DNA from: CAYJHC01 sp964369465
GTDB lineage: Bacteria; Bacillota; Clostridia; Peptostreptococcales; Anaerovoracaceae
DNA length: 64,000 nucleotides
Reading direction: 5' to 3'
Assembly: GCA_964369465.1 (NCBI GenBank)
Contig: CAYJEX010000003.1
Location: 1 to 64,000, forward strand
Part shown: positions 14,949 through 23,458 of the stretch, in pieces
Layout: every line of letters begins with the position of its first letter
How positions within the stretch are numbered: position 1 is the stretch's first letter
Program-made: the position numbers and the translations under genes
Notes under the pieces: model-generated
The model's database searches: none
Told to the model about the DNA's origin: nothing
The model's input: the letters and a program-made list of their open reading frames with translations, nothing else

Positions 14949-16379
14949 ATGCTTTACTTTTTATTAGGAATACTAGTCATATTTTTGGCTGTTATATTAA
15001 TCAGAGCAGCTACATTTAAACCTTATCCTCATCCTGAACTAACTAATGAAGATATCAATATTAATAGAGAACGAGCGATACAAAATATGGTAGATATGAT
15101 TAAATGCAAAACTGTATCATATAAAGATACCTCATTGGTTGATTTTAAAGAATTTGAAAAATTCCAATACTTACTAAAGGAAAGATATCCTTTGATACAT
15201 AAAATTGCATCACTAACTAAAATTAGTGATACAGGACTTTTATATTATATTAAAGGGAAATCATCAGATAGCCCTTCAGTTTGCATGTCTCATTATGATG
15301 TAGTGCCTGTCAATGAAGAAGGATGGGATAAACCTGCATTTGAAGGAATTATTGAAAATAATACAATATGGGGTAGGGGGACATTAGACACAAAAGGGAC
15401 TCTATGTGGAATAATGGAAGCGACAGAACAATTGTTATCAAATGGTTTCATGCCTGAAAACGATTTATATCTTTCTTTTGCAGGCGATGAAGAAACAACA
15501 GGGAAAAGCTGTTTGGAAATTGTCAAATATCTAAAAGAAAAAAACATAAAACCCGAATTTGTTATTGATGAAGGAGGCGCTGTTGTCGACAATGTTTTCC
15601 CTGGTGTTACAAGTTCATGTGCATTAATAGGAATAGCAGAAAAGGGTTTATGTGATATTAGGCTAACACTAAAAAGTCAAGGAGGTCATGCATCAACACC
15701 TCCTAAGAATACAATACTGGGCGAATTGTCAAAAGCCGTAGTAGCAGTTGAAAAAAAACCATTTAAATCACAATTTACTAAACCAGTAAAAGAGATGTTT
15801 GATACTTTAGGAAGACACTCCTCATTTGCATTTAAAATTCTTTTTGCAAATTTATGGTGTTTTTTACCAATTTTAAAAATAGTATGTAAAGCATCCGGTG
15901 GCGAATTAAATGCTATGATGAGAACAACATGTGCAATTACAATGATGGAAGGAAGCAAAGCATATAATGTTCTCCCTCCTTCAGCATCAATTGGAATGAA
16001 TTTAAGACTAATGGGAAGTGATACTCCTAAGTCTGCAAAATCATATTTGAAAAAAATTATTAATAACAGCAAAATTGATATTGAAATTGTAAATGGTGAT
16101 AACCCATCAATTTCTTCTAATACAAATTGCGAGCAATGGGATACTCTTAAAGGTGTAATACATAATGTTTGGCCAAATGCAATTGTATCTCCATATCTTA
16201 TGATGGCATGTAGTGATTCTAGAAGCTATTGTAAAATAAGTGATAAAGTATATAGGTTTTCAGCTATGGCTTTAACTAAAGAGGAACGCGGAATGATACA
16301 CGCTCATAACGAAAGAATTCCAATAGATTCTCTTATAAAAACAGTTGAATTCTACTACAGACTCATTAAAAAGTTATAA
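14949..16379 (+). CDS. M20 family metallo-hydrolase (PM20D1/carboxypeptidase-like), membrane anchored
   Basis: A 476-residue zinc-dependent amide or peptide hydrolase. An N-terminal membrane segment (about 1-22) ends in RAATFKPYPHPE, a start shared with PM20D1-like proteins. Catalytic motifs are SHYDVVPV (first zinc His and its Asp), WGRGTLDTKG (bridging Asp), SFAGDEETTG (catalytic Glu pair) and VIDEGGAVVD, with a late His in MIHAHNERIP. A dimerisation lid (about 225-360) interrupts the two catalytic halves. PM20D1-like enzymes split or form N-acyl amino acids and carboxypeptidase-like ones cut dipeptides; I cannot decide between them. It follows the DUF5058 pair after 91 bases and a hairpin, and precedes the DUF3830 gene. 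Confidence 0.88.
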   Translation: MLYFLLGILVIFLAVILIRAATFKPYPHPELTNEDININRERAIQNMVDMIKCKTVSYKDTSLVDFKEFEKFQYLLKERYPLIHKIASLTKISDTGLLYYIKGKSSDSPSVCMSHYDVVPVNEEGWDKPAFEGIIENNTIWGRGTLDTKGTLCGIMEATEQLLSNGFMPENDLYLSFAGDEETTGKSCLEIVKYLKEKNIKPEFVIDEGGAVVDNVFPGVTSSCALIGIAEKGLCDIRLTLKSQGGHASTPPKNTILGELSKAVVAVEKKPFKSQFTKPVKEMFDTLGRHSSFAFKILFANLWCFLPILKIVCKASGGELNAMMRTTCAITMMEGSKAYNVLPPSASIGMNLRLMGSDTPKSAKSYLKKIINNSKIDIEIVNGDNPSISSNTNCEQWDTLKGVIHNVWPNAIVSPYLMMACSDSRSYCKISDKVYRFSAMALTKEERGMIHAHNERIPIDSLIKTVEFYYRLIKKL

Positions 16380-16420
16380 ATGGTTCTATTTGTTAGAGCA
16401 CTATTATTAAAGGGAAAAAA

Positions 16421-16843
16421 ATGAATAAAACAAAACTAAGAATAAGCAGTGGAGAATTTTGCTTTTCAGCTGTACTTGAGGAAGAGTTGGCTCCTAATAC
16501 TTGTGCAATTTTCAAGAAAATGTTACCATTCAAAAATGAAGTTATTCACGTTAGATGGAGTGGAGAAGGATTTTGGGTTCCTATGGGAGAAACAAGATTT
16601 GATGGATTAGAGTATGAAAATCATACAAGCCATCCTAGCAAAGGCGAAGTACTTCTTTATCCAGGAGGAATCAGTGAAATGGAGTTTATCATTGCTTATG
16701 GAAGTTGTTCTTTTTCTAGTAAAATGGGGCAACTTGCAGGTAATCATTTTATAACAATTACGGACAATTTAGATAAACTTTACGAACTAGGGCGCAAGGT
16801 TTTGTATGAGGGTGCACAAGAAATTTCTTTTGAACTATATTAG
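16421..16843 (+). CDS. DUF3830 family cyclophilin-like protein
   Basis: A 140-residue soluble protein. The segments FSAVLEEELAPNTCAIFKKMLPF and VIHVRWSGEGFWVPMG match the DUF3830 family, which has a cyclophilin-like beta-barrel, and YPGGISEMEFIIAYG is its second conserved strand pair. No isomerase activity is established. In other genomes DUF3830 genes accompany amidohydrolases, and here it follows the M20 hydrolase by 41 bases, so it likely belongs to the same pathway. RBS AAAGGGAAAAAA precedes ATG 16421. The next gene starts 37 bases after its stop. Confidence 0.82.
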   Translation: MNKTKLRISSGEFCFSAVLEEELAPNTCAIFKKMLPFKNEVIHVRWSGEGFWVPMGETRFDGLEYENHTSHPSKGEVLLYPGGISEMEFIIAYGSCSFSSKMGQLAGNHFITITDNLDKLYELGRKVLYEGAQEISFELY

Positions 16844-16880
16844 ATCGTTATTACATGAATTTTACTGTATAGGAGAGCAT

Positions 16881-18737
16881 ATGAAAAAAATCACATATAA
16901 AGAAAAACTGCAATATAGATTTGATAATTTAATGTCGAAAGGAAGTATTGCATTAATAGGAGTATTATTTCTAGCTACTGCAATTGTTGCAATATTCGTA
17001 GCAATATTTTTACTTATATTTAACAACGATGAAGATGGTACATTTTCAGGAAATGTATGGATAAGCATTATGCATATTATTGATGCTGGAACTATTACAG
17101 GTGCAAGTACAAATAAACTTGATTTTTTAGTCTTAATGTCAATAGCAACAATTTGTGGATTGTTTGTTACCAGTATCTTGATTGGACTAATTACAACTGG
17201 ATTTGAGAGTAAACTTCAAACATTAAAAAAAGGAAACTCCCGTGTTATCGAAAAAGATCATACGATTATTTTAGGCTTTAACAATAGTATTTATACGCTC
17301 ATTTCGGAGTTAATTACAGCTAATGAAAACGAAAAAAAACGTACTATTGTTATTCTTGCTGAAGAAGATAAAGAAACTATTGAAACACTTATTTCAGATC
17401 ACATTGAAGATTTTAAAACAACAAAAATTGTATGCAGGACAGGAAATATTTCAGATATAAATATGTTAAAAAGATGTTCAATAGAAACATCGCGTTCAAT
17501 AATCATAAACGAAACAGATGATTTCAAAGTAATCAAGTCTATTCTAGCAATAAATAATCACTTGAATACTACATGTGAGAATAATTCCTTCCCACATATC
17601 GTATGTACTGTTAGAGATTATGAAAACTATGATGCAATCCAACTCATTTCAAACAATAATGTTGAAGCGATTTTAGTTGATGATTCGATTTCAAGAATTA
17701 TAGCGCAAACTTGTCGACAACCAGGATTGACAAATGTTCTTTTTGAACTGTTCGACTTTGATGGAGATGATCTATATTTTGAAAATTTCAAAGAACTTAA
17801 TGGCAAAAAATTTGGTGATGTCTTAAATTCGTTTAACAAAGCAGTTGTTATGGGATACAAAAGAGGGGAAAATTTATTTGTTAAACCAGATATGGATTCT
17901 ATTTTAAATGAACAAGATGAACTATTATTACTTATGAGTGATAATGGAGCTGAAAAAGTTCAAAAATACAATCCAACAGATGTGAGTAGTTTAGTTTCTA
18001 ATATGCAATTACCTTCTAAAAAAGAATCCGTATTAATAATAGGTGCGAATAGACTTACTAGCAATATTTTATGCGAATTAGACGACTTTTTTGTAAAAGG
18101 TTCTAAAGTTATATTAGCAAACAGTACTATTGATAAACAATACAAGAATTTATCAAAAAGTCTTAACAATATAAAACTAGAATTTTGTGAACTAGATATA
18201 GACGATAGTGCTACATTAACTTCTTTATTAGAAAACAGTTTTGATTATCTATTGATTTTAAGTGATGACTTATGTGATGAAGAAACATCAGACGCTAAAA
18301 CTCTTGTAAAGCTTGTGAATATTCGTCATTTTGCACAAAGCAACAACAAAAGTTTTTCTGTCACAAGTGAGTTGAAAATTGTTCAAAACCAAAAACTAGC
18401 TCGAATTGCACAAGTCAATGATTTAGTAATTGGGTCAGATGTTATCAACTTGCTCTTGACTCAAATATCAGAAAACAGATTTTTATCTAAGGTTTTCAAA
18501 GAATTATTGACAGCTGAAGGATCTGAGATATATATAAAGCCAGCTGAAAATTATGTAATATTAAATAAAGAAATGACTTTCTATGAACTTACAGAAATAC
18601 TTAAAAAAGAAAATGAAATTGCAATAGGTTATAAAAAGAAAACAAATAATGATTTTGAAGTAATTACAAACCCAAGAAAATCAGATAAAATAATATTTAA
18701 AGAAGGGGATTCAATCATTACACTATCTGAAGACTAA
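16881..18737 (+). CDS. CASTOR/POLLUX-related putative ion channel
   Basis: A 618-residue protein. Two or three membrane segments (about 20-50 and 80-110) flank a short loop (DAGTITGAST), a pore-like layout seen in the CASTOR/POLLUX (DMI1) channels of plants and their bacterial relatives. Two RCK-like Rossmann regulatory domains follow: one starts at THTIILGFNNSIYTLISEL-type residues (about 128-150), the second at VLIIGANRLTSNIL (about 385-400), each with an adjacent C-terminal subdomain. Plant relatives conduct K+ or Ca2+; the bacterial ones are uncharacterised. ATG 16881 has TAGGAGAGC upstream. The in-frame ATG 16806 lies inside the previous gene and would add 25 residues without a good site. 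Confidence 0.85.
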   Translation: MKKITYKEKLQYRFDNLMSKGSIALIGVLFLATAIVAIFVAIFLLIFNNDEDGTFSGNVWISIMHIIDAGTITGASTNKLDFLVLMSIATICGLFVTSILIGLITTGFESKLQTLKKGNSRVIEKDHTIILGFNNSIYTLISELITANENEKKRTIVILAEEDKETIETLISDHIEDFKTTKIVCRTGNISDINMLKRCSIETSRSIIINETDDFKVIKSILAINNHLNTTCENNSFPHIVCTVRDYENYDAIQLISNNNVEAILVDDSISRIIAQTCRQPGLTNVLFELFDFDGDDLYFENFKELNGKKFGDVLNSFNKAVVMGYKRGENLFVKPDMDSILNEQDELLLLMSDNGAEKVQKYNPTDVSSLVSNMQLPSKKESVLIIGANRLTSNILCELDDFFVKGSKVILANSTIDKQYKNLSKSLNNIKLEFCELDIDDSATLTSLLENSFDYLLILSDDLCDEETSDAKTLVKLVNIRHFAQSNNKSFSVTSELKIVQNQKLARIAQVNDLVIGSDVINLLLTQISENRFLSKVFKELLTAEGSEIYIKPAENYVILNKEMTFYELTEILKKENEIAIGYKKKTNNDFEVITNPRKSDKIIFKEGDSIITLSED

Positions 18738-18764
18738 CAAAAATAACTTTTATTGATATTTTTA

Positions 18765-18792
18765 TTGCTATAATCACAAAAGAGATTATAAT
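18765..18792 (+). promoter_or_regulatory. Possible sigma-A promoter of the SPFH gene
   Basis: TTGCTA (18765-18770) and TATAAT (18787-18792) with a 16-base spacer, 49 bases before the start codon. Several other TATAAT-like boxes are near because the region is very AT-rich. Confidence 0.35.
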
Positions 18793-18841
18793 ATATATAA
18801 AGATTAATTATATTTTTATGACATATTAAGGAGGGTATTAT

Positions 18842-20020
18842 ATGGGATTTATTAAGGCTTTTGCTGGAGCAATTGGCGGAACATTTGCAGATCAATGGAA
18901 AGACTTTTATCAACCAATGACTGGAATAACTGCTACAACAGCTCTTTATCCTGCTATTAACTCAGAGACAAATGCAGGACGTGGAGAAAATACAGAAAAC
19001 TCCAACAATATAATTACAAATGGATCTAAAATATTAGTTCCAGAAGGCACAGGGCTAATCACAATGCAAGATGGTGCTGTTACAGGGCTTATTACAGAAC
19101 CAGGTGGCTTTATAGTTGAAAATGAAGATCCAAATGCACAATCTATTTTTTCTGGCGACGGTATAGGAGCTTCTATATTCAAACAAACTTGGGAGAGATT
19201 TAAATTTGGTGGACAACCAGGAGCAAATCAAATCGCATTTTATGTAAATTTAAAAGAAATTCCTGGAAATAGATTTGGAACTCAAGCTGAAATATATTGG
19301 GATGATGCTTACCTTGGAGCACAAGTTGGTGCTGTTACAAGAGGAACATATTCCTTAAAGATTACCGATCCAATTTTATTCATTAAACAATTTGTTCCTG
19401 CTGATGTATTATCATCAAATGGAGTATTTGATTTTGACGATATGGATAATAAAGCATGCGAACAACTATTTACAGAAGTTGTTGCTTCGTTGTCAGCAGC
19501 TTTTTCTGCATACACAAACGATCCAAGCAAAGGTAATAGAATCACAAAGATACAAGGCGATCAAATTGGTTTTGCTCAAAGTTTATCGGGAGCTGTAGAA
19601 GAAGGATATAGATGGAAGTCTGACAGAGGATTAGAAATCGTTAAAGTTGCACTTGCTGCAATAGAATACGACGAAGATACTAAAGCACTTCTTAGTGATG
19701 TTAAAAAAGCAGATGCATTATCTGGCGCTAGAGGAAATTCATTTATGCAACAGTCAGTTGCTCGTGGTTTCCAAGCAGCTGGAGAAAATCCAGAAGGTGG
19801 CGGTGCAATGGGCATGGGCTTTATGGGAATGGGCATGAATGCAGTTGGAGGTGCTATGGCAGGTATGCAACAACCTGTACAGCAACAGCCTGTTCAACAA
19901 CAAGCACAAGCTCCTGCAGAAGACCCATATGCAAAACTAGCATCATTAAAACAACTTCTTGATCAAGGTGTAATTACACAAGAAGAATTTGATGCACAGA
20001 AGAAAAAAGTACTAGGATAA
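18842..20020 (+). CDS. SPFH domain protein, YdjI-like
   Basis: A 392-residue protein close in plan to Bacillus YdjI. The SPFH/virion-core domain (about 40-270) includes GSKILVPEGTGLITMQDGAVTG and the strand pair FVNLKEIPGNRFGT-like region. It is followed by a Gly/Met-rich stretch (about 310-340, MGMGFMGMGM), a Gln/Pro linker (QQPVQQQPVQQQ) and a C-terminal SHOCT motif (about 360-390, LLDQGVITQEEFDAQKKKVL). YdjI works with YdjG and YdjH and with PspA at stressed membranes in B. subtilis. The next gene is a YdjG-like protein, but no PspA or YdjH gene is in the window. A very strong site AAGGAGG precedes ATG 18842. Confidence 0.9.
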   Translation: MGFIKAFAGAIGGTFADQWKDFYQPMTGITATTALYPAINSETNAGRGENTENSNNIITNGSKILVPEGTGLITMQDGAVTGLITEPGGFIVENEDPNAQSIFSGDGIGASIFKQTWERFKFGGQPGANQIAFYVNLKEIPGNRFGTQAEIYWDDAYLGAQVGAVTRGTYSLKITDPILFIKQFVPADVLSSNGVFDFDDMDNKACEQLFTEVVASLSAAFSAYTNDPSKGNRITKIQGDQIGFAQSLSGAVEEGYRWKSDRGLEIVKVALAAIEYDEDTKALLSDVKKADALSGARGNSFMQQSVARGFQAAGENPEGGGAMGMGFMGMGMNAVGGAMAGMQQPVQQQPVQQQAQAPAEDPYAKLASLKQLLDQGVITQEEFDAQKKKVLG

Positions 20021-20110
20021 TTATTTGAATATCGACAGGAGAGGAATTATTTTTATAGTTCCTCTTCTAATTTTATCATTAAAATATATACGCTATAATA
20101 GGAGATGAAT

Positions 20111-21529
20111 ATGGAAGAAAAAAAAATAAATGATAATATAGAAAATATTGAAAGTAAAACTGCTGAAAAAGAATCTAATGGTCCTAAAATAGTTGAAACA
20201 AGTTCTGAAAAAAAAGATGGGCAAAACAAATGCCCAAAATGTGGTTCTACAGATATTTCTATGAATAAAAAGACAGGAAAATTAAGATGTAATTATTGCC
20301 GTCATGAATTTGATCCTGTAAAAGCATTTGCTAATGAAAATCTTGAAAATCTTACTGGATTTAATATTGGTTCTGGCGCACAAGCTATACAAGAGGGTTC
20401 CGAAGATATCGTAACACTTAAATGTCAAAGTTGCGCTGCTGAAGTTATTATTAATACAGCAGAATCTACCCAATCAAGATGCCATTGGTGTAGAAACACA
20501 CTATCAATTAATCAGACAGTTCCAAATGGAGCAGTTCCAGATGCAGTGTTACCTTTTTCTGTTACTAAAGAAGATGCACAAGTTGAAATTCAAAAATTCG
20601 TGAAAAAACGTAGTTTTTTTGGCCATCCAAAATTCAAAAAAGAATTTACAACAGATAATATACTAGGTGTATATTTACCATATATGATTGTTGATATAAA
20701 TGCACATGCTACATTAAAAGGAGAAGGGGAGCATTTAGTTAGAGAATATACTGTTGGTAGTGGAGATGATGAAGATACTTATTATGATGCAGATTTATAT
20801 TATATTGAACGTGAATTTGATATCACTATTGATGATCTAACTATAGAATCCAGTAGCGACAAGCTAGATCGTTCAAAAAAAGATGTTACAAACAATATTA
20901 TCAACTCTGTTATGCCATTTGATACTGAGAATGCTGTTCATTGGGATGCAAATTATTTAAAAGGGTTTAGTTCAGAAAAAAGATCTGTAAATGTAGTGAA
21001 TTTACAACCATTAATTGAAAAACAAGCAAAAGATGTTGCAAAATTCAAAGCCAATGAAACATTGAAATTTTACGATAGAGGTGTACGTTGGGATACTCAA
21101 GAATTAGATACTAAAGGACAACAGTGGATGGCAGCATATTTACCAGTTTGGATTTATAGTTATTATCAGAAAAAAGGTGATAAAGGATTACTTCATTACA
21201 CAGCAGTAAATGCTAGAACAAAAGAAACAATGGGTAGTGTTCCAATTAATAAATTAAAACTATTTTTTGTTTCTTTATTTGTGGAAGTTATTGCGTTAAT
21301 TTCAACAATGTTTGTTGACTTTGACGGAGGCGAATTTGCACTATTATTAGGAGGTCCAGGATTTTTTGCTATTATGTATGCAAGATATCGTAACAGTAGT
21401 GCTAGGCATGCACATGAAACCGAAACAAAATCATATTCAAAAAATATGCGGACAGTGGATGATTTTGTAAAACATAGAAAAAAATTATCAAATGCAAAAA
21501 TGACTGGAGCAAACAACGAAAAAGTGTAA
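20111..21529 (+). CDS. TFIIB-type zinc-ribbon membrane protein, YdjG-like
   Basis: A 472-residue protein. Two zinc ribbons lie near the N-terminus: CPKCGSTDISMN...CNYC (about 40-65) and CQSCAAEV...CHWC (about 110-135). A long beta-rich middle region has the FGHPKFKKEFTTDNILGVYLPYM type of motif. Two membrane helices (about 380-425) precede a basic C-terminal tail. This matches YdjG, which in B. subtilis recruits PspA to the membrane together with YdjI. ATG 20111 is preceded by AGGAG six bases away; ATG 20105 overlaps that site. It lies 90 bases after the SPFH gene and ends with a strong terminator, so the pair forms one transcript. Confidence 0.85.
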   Translation: MEEKKINDNIENIESKTAEKESNGPKIVETSSEKKDGQNKCPKCGSTDISMNKKTGKLRCNYCRHEFDPVKAFANENLENLTGFNIGSGAQAIQEGSEDIVTLKCQSCAAEVIINTAESTQSRCHWCRNTLSINQTVPNGAVPDAVLPFSVTKEDAQVEIQKFVKKRSFFGHPKFKKEFTTDNILGVYLPYMIVDINAHATLKGEGEHLVREYTVGSGDDEDTYYDADLYYIEREFDITIDDLTIESSSDKLDRSKKDVTNNIINSVMPFDTENAVHWDANYLKGFSSEKRSVNVVNLQPLIEKQAKDVAKFKANETLKFYDRGVRWDTQELDTKGQQWMAAYLPVWIYSYYQKKGDKGLLHYTAVNARTKETMGSVPINKLKLFFVSLFVEVIALISTMFVDFDGGEFALLLGGPGFFAIMYARYRNSSARHAHETETKSYSKNMRTVDDFVKHRKKLSNAKMTGANNEKV

Positions 21530-21545
21530 TATAGAACATTTACAT

Positions 21546-21582
21546 AAAAAATAGCATAGTATAACTATGCTATTTTTTTTTA
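21546..21582 (+). terminator. Rho-independent terminator after the ydjG-like gene
   Basis: AAAAAATAGCATAGT and ACTATGCTATTTTTT pair over 15 bases around the loop ATA, followed by further T residues. Confidence 0.92.
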
Positions 21583-21706
21583 TTTGCATTTAAAATCAAG
21601 TTAATTTTTTGGTGAATTTTCGCTTAAAATATTAATAGAAATTATGGAATATACTTGTATAATTTGATATACTATAATGTAAGATAAAAATGAAAAGGTG
21701 AAGTTT

Positions 21707-23431
21707 ATGAAGAAGAAAAAGAAAACAGAACAAACTGAAGATAATTTGAAAATCAGCAACTCCGATTTTCCAGGAGATAATTTGACTGAGATGCAAGAAC
21801 ACGATGAAGAAGATTTATCCCATATGACTAAGTGCGAATTAGATAAAATAGAATTAATGAAAAACAGCACAAATTTGGATACTGAAGATGAGAAAGATTC
21901 TACAAAAAAAGAAAAAAGTAAGAAATCTAAAATTTTTGGAATTGTGATTTCAATATTTCATCTAATATCAATTGCTATATTTTCGTTAGTATTATTTGAT
22001 TTATCACTTCTTCCACTTCTATATTTATCTATTATTATAGCGTTAAATATTTTAATATGGATAATTATTTTTATTATTCAAATTAAATCAAAGAAAAAAG
22101 CTCTTATTAGCAAGATAATTGCCATAATACTTATATTTTCATTGTCAATAGGTGCATATCTTCTTTTTATTGCAGGAAGCGCACTTACTTCAATCTCAGG
22201 TAGCGATGAAAAAATAGATATAATTAAAGTTTATGTGTTATCTAGTGACAGTAGCACAGATATAGAAGATGTATCTGACTATACGTTTGGAGTGTTTTCT
22301 GCTCCAGGAGATACGACTACAGCTACAACTATATCTCAAATTGAAAGCGAGCTTGGAAACACAATAAATATATCAGAATATAATAGTTTTCTAGAACAAG
22401 CAACTGCACTGAATAATGGAGAAGTAAATGCAATTATAATTAATAGCTCTTATATTGACGTTATTAATGACTCATTAGAGAATTTTGAATCTAACATTAA
22501 AGAAGTATATTCTTATGAAATAGTCACACAGCTAGATACAAATTCAGCAAGTTCAAACATTACAGAGGATCCATTTACAGTTTTGATTAGTGGAATTGAT
22601 CAATATGGAACTATTGACTATACCGGAAGAAGTGATGTAAATATTCTAGCTATAATAAATCCAGTCACAAGGGACATATTACTCGTTACTACACCACGTG
22701 ATACGTTTCTTGAGTTTCCGGATTTTTCATATGGGCAAAAAGACAAACTAACGCATTCTGGAATATATGGAGTAGATGTTACAATGAATGCTTTAGCTAA
22801 TTTATATCAAACAGATGTAGATTACTTTGTAAGGCTCAATTTCACCTCTCTAATCAATTTAGTAGATGCTTTAGGGGGAATAGAAGTTGAATCAGATCAA
22901 GCCTTCACAACCTCTCAGAATAGCGGTAAAGTCTTTGATGTTGAAATAGGGACAAATACACTTGATGGTGAAGAAGCACTAGCATTTTCAAGAGAAAGGA
23001 AAAATGTTTCTGGAGGAGATTATACGCGTGGAAAACATCAACAAGCTGTAATTACAGCAATGATTGATAAAGCAATTTCTCCTTCAATTATTGTCAATGC
23101 AAATAGTATATTAGATGAAATTTCTGGTAATATGGAAACAAACATGTCTGAAGAAGAAATACAAAGTTTAATACAAGACCAGTTGACAAAAGGAACAAGC
23201 TTTAATGTTACATCAGTTGATTTAACTGGAACTGGTGGTGCAGATTATACCTTCTCAATTCCTTCTACACAACTCTCCGTTATGTACCCTGACGAAAGAA
23301 GTTTAGAAGAAATTTCAATGAAAATTAAAGCTGTCAAAGGAGAAGATTTTTCTATATTTGAAGCAGTAGACATTACTATCTCTAATAGATTAATAGAAAT
23401 TGAAGAAGAGGAAGAAGAGAATTATTATTAA
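21707..23431 (+). CDS. LytR-CpsA-Psr (LCP) family phosphotransferase
   Basis: A 574-residue membrane enzyme that transfers undecaprenyl-linked glycopolymers to peptidoglycan. An acidic and basic cytoplasmic N-terminus (about 1-75) precedes three membrane helices (about 75-155), the CpsA-like topology. An extracellular accessory region (about 165-290) follows. The LCP domain (about 300-500) has the conserved Asp/Arg set: SGIDQYG, TGRSDVN, TTPRDTFLEF, YGVDVTMNAL, LVDALGGIEV and FSRERKN...DYTRGKHQQ. The C-terminal tail is acidic (EEEEEENYY). ATG 21707 has AAAGGTG six bases upstream. A TATAAT box at 21673-21678 may be its -10 element. The alaS gene follows after 27 bases. Confidence 0.92.
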   Translation: MKKKKKTEQTEDNLKISNSDFPGDNLTEMQEHDEEDLSHMTKCELDKIELMKNSTNLDTEDEKDSTKKEKSKKSKIFGIVISIFHLISIAIFSLVLFDLSLLPLLYLSIIIALNILIWIIIFIIQIKSKKKALISKIIAIILIFSLSIGAYLLFIAGSALTSISGSDEKIDIIKVYVLSSDSSTDIEDVSDYTFGVFSAPGDTTTATTISQIESELGNTINISEYNSFLEQATALNNGEVNAIIINSSYIDVINDSLENFESNIKEVYSYEIVTQLDTNSASSNITEDPFTVLISGIDQYGTIDYTGRSDVNILAIINPVTRDILLVTTPRDTFLEFPDFSYGQKDKLTHSGIYGVDVTMNALANLYQTDVDYFVRLNFTSLINLVDALGGIEVESDQAFTTSQNSGKVFDVEIGTNTLDGEEALAFSRERKNVSGGDYTRGKHQQAVITAMIDKAISPSIIVNANSILDEISGNMETNMSEEEIQSLIQDQLTKGTSFNVTSVDLTGTGGADYTFSIPSTQLSVMYPDERSLEEISMKIKAVKGEDFSIFEAVDITISNRLIEIEEEEEENYY

Positions 23432-23458
23432 ATAATAAGACAAATGAAAGGTAATAAA

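Noticed and set aside
19800..19915. Tandem repeat in the SPFH gene (Gly/Met and Gln/Pro runs)
   Set aside because: Short, imperfect codon repeats in a natural low-complexity linker before a SHOCT domain; not a separate repeat element.
23432..23458. T-box leader before alaS
   Set aside because: The gap to the upstream gene is only 27 bases, too short for a T-box, and no specifier stem or T-box core sequence is visible.
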